64,000 nt of DNA from Ixodes scapularis (taxonomy: Eukaryota; Arthropoda; Arachnida; Ixodida; Ixodidae): NCBI RefSeq assembly GCF_016920785.2, contig NW_024609958.1, positions 124,001-188,000 on the forward strand, read 5' to 3'. Shown here piece by piece: positions 55,857-64,000 of the stretch (the first letter of the stretch is position 1; the number at the start of each line of letters is the position of its first letter). The notes beneath the pieces are model-generated. The model had not been told where the DNA came from. It worked only from the letters and a program-made list of their open reading frames with translations, and did not search any database. The translations under genes were made by a program, and so were the position numbers.

Positions 55857-55862
55857 AATAAA
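55857..55862 (+). terminator. Polyadenylation signal, gene B
   Basis: AATAAA in a conserved GCGATAAATAAAGAAG block shared with gene A. Confidence 0.55.
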
Positions 55863-56783
55863 GAAGTATCATGTAGCCTTCATCTGGATCTGTTGTTTAT
55901 AAAAATCTATCTTCTCTTCAGTTCGTCATGTTATGATGTTCAGTAACTACAAGCTAGGCTCTGTAGCGGTGCATGTGTTCCTGATAGTATCTATATTAGG
56001 GCATCTACTTCAATCTGCAAAAGGATAGACCTGATTTGTAGATCAGTAATGAGATGTATTTAAAATTATCGATTCTATTTCAATATATTCTTGGGCTTAC
56101 GGATTGCGTTGCATATGCTTTCAAAAATAAGCGTTCGTAATTCAAGAGAAACAATGAAGACAATGCGTAGTTCAAGGTGTCAGAGTGTCTACTTCAGAAA
56201 TCTCGAAAATGGGCTCGGCGGTCTACAAACAAGAAATATAATTAAAAGATAAAAAATGAGAAAGATATTAAAATGTGGCTCCAAGAATGGCTGCTTGGAA
56301 ACTTGGGCGCTAGCTTTAAAGTATTTCATCGACATCAATTTTTATTTATTTATGTTTTACCACACAACAGTGTTTAAGATAAAGTGATACGAAATACGCG
56401 CTGTGTTGCATTTCTAGCATGTATGGAGGGAAAAGGCGTTTTATCTTCTCGGAAACAATAGTTTTTTGTGAAACTCAATTTCTAGGAACTTCACTTATCA
56501 TAATAAGACCGTGATGTGTGCGGCTTTATGCGACTTGGAATGTGCACAAAATGCGCTGTATTAATTTGTGTCATGTATGGAGGGTACGGCGTTCGATTTT
56601 CCTGAAAGCAATTGTTTTCTGAGGAATTCGATATCTAGGAACTTCACCTTTTATAGTTAGACTGTGGCTGCGTTTACATGGATGCAACCGTCAAGCATCG
56701 AATCGAGATTTGACTATTTCAATTGATAGTAAATGGGTAGAAAAGGGAATATTCACAGGGGCTCTTATATTATCCCTAAGACG

Positions 56784-59625
56784 ACTTTGAACTTTGAACT
56801 TTGAACTTTATTTCAGCAACATTATGCCGAGGACACCGGACAAAAAGCCAACAGAAGCTAGCTTGACTGGGTCCGGTGCCCTTGCATGTACAGGGAACAC
56901 AATCATATTAAAACAATCCTAAATATTTCTTACAATATTCAAATCAAACCGTTTAAAATGTTCCAATAAAAATTTTAAAATCACCGACATTAGAGAACAT
57001 TTTTTTTCTTAATTTAACAACACAAAAAAGTACGCAATGTTTTCTTAGTTATACAATGAATATCGATGCGGTTCATTACAATGTTGTTAAGCAATGTAGG
57101 TAGATTATGAGCAAGCGACTGCAGTGCATAATTTGTACGGAAATGGGGAACCTTCCAGAATTCTCTACGAGGAACATCGAAGACTGATTCACGCTCAGTC
57201 AGGTTTGCTAGCTGTGACAAAAAAGCAATAAACTCCAAAGTTGAAAAGGCGTAAGAAAATAGCAAACGATAGTCATAAATACAAGAAACTTTCATGATAT
57301 TGTAGCTCAAATATAATGGTTCAGCATGTGTGTCGTACGGAACATTAGCAATGAAACGAAAAATTTTTTTCTGAAGAGTTATTAGTTTGTTGACGTTACT
57401 CTTGGTCGTTGTGCCCCAAACTAAATGGCAGTAGTTGATTTGTGAGCCGAACAGAGCATGATAAATTTGAATCTTAACTTTTGTGGGCAAAAGAGAGCGA
57501 CAGTGACCGATGATGCCAGCTACCTTTGCCAGTTTGTGAGTTAGAAATTTTATATGATGATCCCATTGCATAAACTCTGAAAAAATTATGCCTAGCGTTT
57601 ATGATGACTTACTATTTCAATTTCCTTGTTTCCAATCTTAAGAGCATAACTAGCATCAATATGTTTATTTACAGGTCTAAAAACAATCGCTTTTGTTTTG
57701 GTTGTATTTTTTTCGAGGCCATTTTTTTCTGACCATAAGAGAAACTTTTTTAAGATAACATTACCTTTAATAATCAGTTCATCGATATTCGTCGCAGAAA
57801 TAAAAATACTAGAATCATCTGCATACATTATAAAACGTGAATGTTGACAAATGTTGACGATGTCATTTATGTACACATTGAACAGAAGTGGGCCAAGTAT
57901 GCTGCCCTGCGGAACACCAGACTTCAATAGTTGCAAAGATGAGGTATTACGATTTATTGAGACACACTGTTTGCGATGTTGTAGATATGACTGAATGAGT
58001 GCCAAAGACGTGCCCCGTACACCATAACAGGAAAGTTTATCAAGAAGCGTTGCATGGTTAAGAGAGTCGAAAGCTTTGCTAAAGTCAATAAAAAGTCCCA
58101 GTGTCATCTGTCGTTGCTCTATATTTTTTAATATTAGTTCCTTCTGCGTTAAGAAGGCGCATTCCGTAGACTTTCCCTTACGGAAGCCAAACTGGAAGTC
58201 AGTCAGCACTGAATGTTTATCAAAAAAGTAATCTAAACGACGCAAAATAATTTTTTCTAGCCCTTTGGAAAATATGGGTAAAACAGATATTGGCCTATAA
58301 TTTGTAATTACATTTTTATCGCCTCCCTTATGTAAAACGGAAACTTTCGCGAGTTTCATGTTATCTGGGAACTTGCCAGTTGACAAGGCCAAGTTAAATA
58401 TATATACTAACATTGGGGCAATTATATCAATCATAAATTTGACGGGTTTTATTTGTATGTCATCAATGTCGTGACTTCTGCTATTATTAAGTTTCATAAA
58501 TACATTAAACACTTCTGACTCGTCAGTAGGGGCCAGGAAAACAGATTCGTCTACTCGACTCGAGATAGACGAGGAAGCACACGCATTGTGAGTGCGGGTA
58601 GGTAAGTTTGTAAAATGGCGATTAAAATAATCAGAGAGCGCTATTCCCGATACGTTTTCACCAGATATCGAAAGCGTATCTATTGATTGTTTTTTATTGT
58701 TACGTTGAAGTACTGTGTTTATGGACTGCCATACAATGACGGGGCTCTTTTTGTGCGCGGCATGAAAGAGACGTTTGTGATAATCTGACTTTGCCTTTTT
58801 TAGTGTAGATGTAAGTTGATTGCGATATTTCTTGAACGCAGTATTATCATCGTTATCTCTTGACGAGAGGTAGGTCTGATACAATCGATTTTTTTTCCGT
58901 ATCATTGCTAAAATAAACGGGGTAACCCATGGTTTTCTTATTCGCTTTTTAGTCGTGACAGTCTTGTATGGAAATGATGCGACGTAAATTGACGTGAATG
59001 TACTTATGAACTCATCATACGCGCTGTTCACGCACGTTCTCAAGAATACAGGGCTCCAGTTAGTTTCCATGACTGTGCTTCGAAAACACCGCAGTTGGCG
59101 GTCTGTAACAGGTTGAAAGGTAAAATGTTTACTAGCGCCGCTGGATAATTGGTGAGTTTTAAAACATAAAAATATAGGTAAATGATCGCTTAGATCACTA
59201 CTTATCGTACCTGCGCTGGCAACAACAGTGTTTATATTTGTAATAAAAACATCAATAGCAGTTGATGTAGAATCGGTAATTCTAGTAGGAGACGAAATGA
59301 CATTGTAAAACCCGCTACTACTGAGAGTGTCCTTAAGTCGCGACGAAACAGGCGAGTTCTCCAAAATATTCACATTTAAATCACCACCAAGAACAAGCAA
59401 ATAGTTATTAGCACTAACAAAATCCAAATACTTTTCAAGAAAATGCAAGCAATTATTCAGATTGCCAGCTGGAGGGCGATACAATACAGATAGTAGCTGG
59501 CGCCCATGTTTCAGACTTAGAATCTCATAGTCATCTGTGATTTCATTAAATGGGTCCAGTATTTCACAATGAATATCTTCTTTGACATAAACTTGAAGGC
59601 GAAAGCCCAAGCGCCGATGCATTAA
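56784..59625 (-). mobile_element. CR1-like LINE, 5'-truncated
   Basis: The 3' end is a triplicated CTTTGAA unit (56784-56808 on the plus strand) next to AATAAAG on the minus strand. ORF2 lies at 57014-59622. The 5' end breaks inside the endonuclease domain, as expected for incomplete reverse transcription. No target duplication is evident. Confidence 0.85.
57014..59622 (-). pseudogene. CR1-like ORF2 (endonuclease + reverse transcriptase), one frameshift
   Basis: From 59622: the truncated AP endonuclease shows YVKEDIHCEIL, GGDLNVN and SSDLSDHLP. The reverse transcriptase shows KGGDKNVITNYRPISVLP, FGFRKGKSTECAF, FIDFSKAFDSLNHA, SGVPQGSILGPLLFN and YADD (57814-57825). The frame ends at 57592 after EIVSHHKR. 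One base missing from a T run at 57598-57600 (A run on the minus strand) separates it from the next frame, which continues from LGIIF to the stop at 57014 (LLPTKVKIQIYHALFGSQIN, LQKKIFRFIANVPY). The start codon shown is just the first Met after truncation. The enzyme nicks DNA and copies element RNA into it. Confidence 0.9.
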
Positions 59626-60683
59626 AGACAGACGTATAATTTACTTCATTCCCTTTGATTCACCTCCGAGTACAGCGCGCTCTCTGACGACGTACTTTTG
59701 GCCTATTTTGGCAACTCCAAGATTCCGGAACACGCGTGCGCCGCCACTACTTACGCCATCTATCGGCCACCATTGCGCCGGCGCCCGTTACTCCATGAGC
59801 CAGAGCTATCTCTTTTTCAATACCAAGTAAACTAATCACTCATTCGCTTGGCACTTTTGAGTCACTTTTTACTACGTTGCCCTCAAGCAGCCCGAGAAAT
59901 TTCGTGGTTGTAGGTTTGTTATAACTCTCGCCGAAATGCAACCAAATTTTTATTCATTAGTTCCTAAGGAGGTCCACAAAAACTTCATGTTTTTTCGACA
60001 TTCAATGCAAACCCTAAGGAAACAACCTCATCAATTTAGTTGCATTATGGCATATATATATAGCCAATGATTCTAGTCACACGGAAACACTTCTTGTTTT
60101 CTGATTACTTGGTTTTAAAGTTGTTCCGCTGGACTTTAAATACCAAAAAGAAGCCGCAGTTGGTGAGGGTTCAGTCACGTCGTTGTGTTCCTAAATACAC
60201 ACTTTAGCAACATATGCAATGTTTAACAAAACGGTAACTACATTCATTATTGTCTTAAATTGATTGAATGCAGTTTTTTTCTTTTGCTCTCACCAAGTAA
60301 TTATCTTAAATAAATCATACTCAAAGTGCTAAATAATTAATAGTGCTGGACCTAACGCGTCACAAGTAACGACGTTACTGGTAACACGTTAGTTTTTTGT
60401 ATAGCGTACTAACGTACTCGTTAGAATCCCAAATGAGTAACGAGTAATGTCGTGATTATTTTACGGAGAATCTTCTACTCATTTCAGAATAAAGTTATCT
60501 CTCTACGTTTGTGCGCCTTCCTTAAATATTCAGTTGTCGTGCTCGATTTGTTCCCTCTCTAAGCGCTGTAACATGACCATGAAATATATATCACATCAGG
60601 GGATCGGTTGGCGAGTGTGCGCACCGCAGCTCGGAGCGAATGCATGTGTATATTATAGGGTCGGCTGGATTTGTGGGTGAATA
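59626..60683. other. Unassigned sequence
   Basis: 60342-60480 contains ACGCGTCACAAGTAACG and related GTAAC motifs that look like one end of a hAT-type element; no second end is found. Otherwise AT-rich. Confidence 0.35.
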
Positions 60684-60757
60684 GGGGGGGGGGGGGGGGG
60701 GAAGGGGGGGGGGGGGAAGAGGCTCAAGGCCCTGATGCACCCCCCCCCCCCCCCCCT
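60684..60757. repeat. Cluster of poly-G and poly-C tracts
   Basis: G runs at 60684-60701 and 60704-60716, and a C run at 60740-60756, face each other across 23 bp and could pair. Confidence 0.9.
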
Positions 60758-60879
60758 TGGCTAAGCCACTGTGCATCCTGGGTTCAATCCCCACCCCTAC
60801 CCGTTTTACAGTGAAGCTACATGTATATACCTCGTTGATCGGGTTTTTAGAGCACAGGCGCCCGTTTACGGCTTGAGCG

Positions 60880-60940
60880 CCGTCGGCGTTGGCGTCGGGG
60901 TCGGCGTCGCCGTCGCCGTCGCCGTCGGCGTAACTGATGG
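60880..60940. repeat. GTCGGC/GTCGCC hexamer array
   Basis: About nine imperfect six-base units. It abuts the palindromic satellite. Confidence 0.85.
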
Positions 60941-60950
60941 GTAAATTTTC

Positions 60951-61275
60951 TCGCTAAATTTAGCGGAAAGTTTAACACGCAAAATTTAGCAGAAAAAATT
61001 CCCCGCTAAATTTAGCGGAAAACGTTCCCCGATACATTTAGCGGAAAATTCTCCCCGCTAAATTTAGCGGAAAATTCTCCCCACTAAATTTAGCGAAAAA
61101 CACTCCGCGCTAGATTTAGCAAAAAAAATTCTCTGCCAAATTTAGCGAAAAACATTTCCCCGCCAAATTTATCGGAAAATATTATCCGCTAAGTCTAGCG
61201 GAACACTTTCCCCGCTAACTTTCCCCGCTAAGCGGAAAGCTTTCCCCGCTATATTTAGCGGAAAAGTTTCCCCTA
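60951..61275. repeat. 26-bp palindromic satellite
   Basis: About twelve units with cores at 60951, 60977, 61003, 61029, 61055, 61081, 61107, 61133, 61160 and 61186, then two irregular ones. The best units contain CCGCTAAATTTAGCGG, a perfect 16-bp dyad (61003-61018, 61055-61070), joined by AAAA-TTC-CC linkers. No CRISPR-like spacers: linkers are similar to one another. Confidence 0.92.
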
Positions 61276-61631
61276 AATGGGAGCCGAGCAGGAGAGGTGG
61301 AGGGGCTTAACCCTCTCTCGGTACTTTCCCTTCCTCCTCGTCAAGAGCTGCGCTCTAGTTCGGCGTTACAGTGAGTTGTAAACGGCTTTCATTTCTTTGT
61401 TTCCGTCGACAGAACAGTAGTCAACAGAAAAAATAATCGACAGAATACTCGCGCGCGCACCTTATCTTTTATCATGTGGTTTTCACACCTGTTTCAATAA
61501 CAAAACCACAAAGCAGGTGTCAAAACCACGTGATAGACGATAAGCACGTAGCGCTCCCCGCATGCATTTGCCGGTAAAATTGCGGTTGCATAAGCTGCCG
61601 CGGCAACGGCAGTATACGAAGTGCGGAGAGA
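61276..61631. other. Unassigned sequence
   Basis: 61540-61620 resembles 61813-61895 (CACGTAGCGCTCCCC, GTTGCATAAG), a local duplication bracketing the MITE that follows. No gene. Confidence 0.4.
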
Positions 61632-61636
61632 CAATA

Positions 61637-61806
61637 GGGAATTGTAGTAGACCGCGTTTCTCCTCCGCTACGGTATCCCTGAAGAAAACGCCGCAGCTGC
61701 GCATGCGCGCCGCCAGCCTTCTCTGCATAGTTTAATGTTTTGTGGCGGATTACAGAGCGCTATCCGGGTGCTTAGCGGGCTGCGCGAACGGTCTACTACA
61801 ATTCCC
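61637..61806. mobile_element. MITE with 5-bp duplication
   Basis: GGGAATTGTAGTAGACCG and CGGTCTACTACAATTCCC are exact 18-bp inverted ends. CAATA flanks both (61632-61636, 61807-61811). 170 bp, non-coding. Confidence 0.8.
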
Positions 61807-62173
61807 CAATAATGCGAAGCACGTAGCGCTCCCCCCTTGCGTTTCTCGGTAAAGATTGAGGTTGCATAAGGTGCAGCGACAACGGCAGCGTGCGAAGTCT
61901 TTCATATATATATAAAATTAAAGACGTTTGCAAATCTCTGAAACACGTAATTAGAGCACAGCTCTTAAGGAGGAGGAGGGGAGGGTATGGAGGAGAGTTT
62001 ATGCGCGCCCTTTTTCTTTGTACTCTTTCCTCCTTCCGTTCTCTCCTCCTCCCTTCCTCCTCTGCTCCCCGGTCTCCCCTTCCGCCTCCTCCCCTTCTCC
62101 GCTCCTTTTCCTCCTCCTCTCCTCCGGCTCCTCTGTAACTTCCCCTACTTCTCCGCACTTGACGCCAATTTTT

Positions 62174-62503
62174 CCGCTAAATTTAGCAGAGAAACTGAAT
62201 TGGTTAGTAGGTGACGTGACAGGAGGTCATGGGACGTCATTTTCCCCGCTAAATTTAGCAGAAAAACTGAATTGATTTTGAGGTCACGTGACGTCAATTC
62301 TTCGGATAAATTTGGCGGGGAATTGAATTGCTGTTGAGGCCACGTCACGCCAATTTTCCCGCGTTAATCTAAGCGGAGAAACTGAATTTGTTTATAGGTG
62401 ACGTGACACCAAGTGGTCTGACGTCATTTTCCCCGCTAAATTAAGCAGGGAATTGAATTGTTGTTTAGGTCACGTGACTTCGATTTTCCTGCTACGTTTA
62501 GCG
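62174..62503. repeat. Palindromic satellite, second arrangement
   Basis: The same core recurs at 62174, 62246, 62302, 62359, 62433 and 62488, spacings 72, 56, 57, 74 and 55 bp. Linkers carry GAATTG and GGTCACGTGACGTCA, itself containing a GTCACGTGAC dyad. Confidence 0.88.
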
Positions 62504-62510
62504 TGGTAAC

Positions 62511-63170
62511 GCCAAAGCCGCGAAACTCGGAAACGGGCGCGTAAGACCTGCGAAAAGGTTTTGGTACAGTGCATTAACTTTTCTTTCGTCAATCATTTGG
62601 TACAGACCCTTTTGCGGTTTACAAGCATGAACTGCAACTTGCGTCCCAAGTGACTTCCGGTCGCACAGTCTTTGCAAGCCTTTTGAGCTTACTAATGTCA
62701 CCAGTGCTAGAAAGCAAAAATGGTACACGGACAATGAACGTGGAGATTTAACGCGGGCCTTTGGCTGTACAATATTACATCTTGGAGGAGGCAAGTTGGT
62801 TTACAAGAAAACTCGAAAGATTTTAACAGATCTCGCCCTCCTTCGTTCTTGTGGAAAATTCATGGTTAAATGTTTCATCTGCATTTCAATCAATGGTCTA
62901 AAGGTGGCTTCGTTGCTATGGCAAGTCGTCGCTCATTCTAAAGTCGAGGCTTGGGCTAGTTGGTGCGACATACTTCGGGATTGAAAACAGCGCGAACGAC
63001 GAAGGACCAGGCGAAGAAGTAACACTGACGCAGATCTCGAGATGAGGGCGAAGCGTCCTCATCCCGAAGTTTCGTGTTTGTCGGTTTCTTTTGGACCCCT
63101 CGCTCCAGGGTTTCCAAGTCAACAAATATCATGGCACCAATTTATGTTTCTCGCAGAATAAATAAACAAA
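62511..63170. other. Unassigned sequence
   Basis: 63080-63120 shares CTCCAGGGTT and neighbouring phrases with the PLE tail at 52540-52620, perhaps another fragment of that family. Confidence 0.35.
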
Positions 63171-63478
63171 GAAATCTACAGAAACTTTTTGCGAGCACTG
63201 GCGCTTTAAAAAGTCGTTTTTTACTCCAAACAATTACTGATTGGAACGTGCTCCCTTAACCAATTTTAGATCTTTTGATCGTTGGTTTTCTTTTTCTTTT
63301 CTTTTTTTTTAATTATGTTATTGTAGTGTGTTTTGAATGTTTACTTTTGAGTGTTTGTCTTCTTCAATTTCATCATTTTCAATTTGCTGTTTTTTGTGTT
63401 TTTTCACAATTTCTGTTCCCCTCCCTCCCGTCCCCGTAAGGCCCATGTCGGTAGAAATAAATATATAAGTAAATAATA
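63171..63478 (+). pseudogene. LINE 3' end fragment
   Basis: ALKSRFLLQTITDWNVLP ends at TAA (63257-63259); TITDWN-x-LP is the same C-terminal motif as at 48190-49231. A T-rich UTR and CGTAAGGCCCATGTCGGTAG..AATAAATATATAAG close the element. Confidence 0.6.
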
Positions 63479-64000
63479 CTGAGTATAATTCCCTTCCCAT
63501 CCCACTCCGGAGTCGCGAAAGTGCGGACTGATTCGGGAATCATTCCGACTCTGGAGTGACCAATCCATAACAGTGTTGTTCAGCCCAACACTACAAGAGA
63601 TTAGCACAAACGAGCGATTGTCACCCCGGTGAAAGGGTGAAAACGTTATTAAGGCCTTCAAAGTCAAGCTTTCTGTGCGATATGCAAAAAAAACAAAAAA
63701 ACTTATGTTTTTTTTAAGATGAATTTTCGATATAGCTTGAAATAACGTAACAGCATTATACGATTACCACCAAGATAACTATTACCTTAATTAATTTAAA
63801 TGCTGCAAAAATATTATGGGAAAGATTGACTATTTAAGGTTTTACAATGTGAAAAAGGTTAAATATCAAGAAAAGAGTCAAAGTACAGGCTAGCTGGTGG
63901 AAGTCAACCATTTCGTCGTTTACCCTAATGCAGCAAATTAGGAGTTGGCTAAGCATCTGGAGGAGTGTAGAAACTGCACAACGGATTGGTCTGGAACGGA
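63479..64000. other. Unassigned AT-rich end of window
   Basis: No supported feature. Confidence 0.3.

Larger units (their letters stand above)
49313..56740 (+). repeat. Segmental duplication, copy 2
   Basis: Partner of 19733-28360. It lacks copy 1's TA MITE, tRNA-like sequence, TTAA elements and Harbinger-like MITE. It has its own LINE tail (49755-50275), two PLE insertions (51875-52415, 52482-53654) and a SINE (52882-53074). Confidence 0.85.

Noticed and set aside
60342..60480. Complete hAT element
   Set aside because: Only one end-like sequence is visible and no partner or target duplication was found.
60951..62503. CRISPR array
   Set aside because: The repeats are palindromic and evenly spaced, but linkers are similar to one another, there are no cas genes, and the DNA is eukaryotic.

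Overview
This window reads as non-coding-rich nuclear DNA of an arthropod, most likely a hard tick. No bacterial-style gene packing is seen. Nearly every recognisable protein is a transposable-element protein: Ty3/gypsy gag-pol, CR1-like and I/Jockey-like LINE proteins, GIY-YIG tails of Penelope-like elements (PLEs), a Tc1-type transposase and a THAP exon. The tick assignment rests on the style of the LINE, PLE and SINE-like sequences as I remember them from ixodid genomes. It is an inference, not a database result.

Layout. 1-2330: decayed LINE ORF1 on the minus strand and unassigned sequence. 2331-7083: a complete Ty3/gypsy element with 149-bp LTRs that differ at one base, a GAGTC target duplication, and four breaks in its reading frame. 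7089-17900: MITEs, foldback elements and a duplicated block. 17949-18348: an ACT microsatellite. 18812-19594: CR1-like LINE tail. 19733-28360 and 49313-56740: two direct, diverged copies of one segment. Each carries the same three candidate exons of a small cysteine-rich protein gene, with matching exon lengths, splice sites, stop codon and AATAAA signal. 28360-33900: little except MITEs, including one nested inside another. 33917-39155: a TTAA-flanked element that contains a Tc1 element (35566-37889). 39475-40736: a second TTAA family with a THAP-like exon. 41622-43175: tandem 5' monomers and ORF1 of a CR1/L2-type LINE, with a 2A ribosome-skipping motif. 43176-49231: hAT-like element, PLE and LINE fragments. 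56784-59625: a nearly intact, 5'-truncated CR1 LINE on the minus strand. 60951-62503: two clusters of a palindromic satellite.

How it fits together. The only likely host genes are the two cysteine-rich paralogues (plus strand, about 30 kb apart). Their last introns have filled with transposons. Because the two copies are paralogous, each serves as an empty-site control for insertions in the other. A 3.5-kb hAT-like element with another hAT-like element inside it is shared by both copies, so it predates the duplication. The TTAA elements and a Harbinger-like MITE are in copy 1 only; two PLE insertions, a SINE and a LINE tail are in copy 2 only. Several target duplications (TTA, TA, TTAA, 8 bp, 11 bp, 12 bp) can therefore be read directly. 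Exon 1 with a signal peptide, and one exon required by reading phase, were not found, so the gene models are partial.
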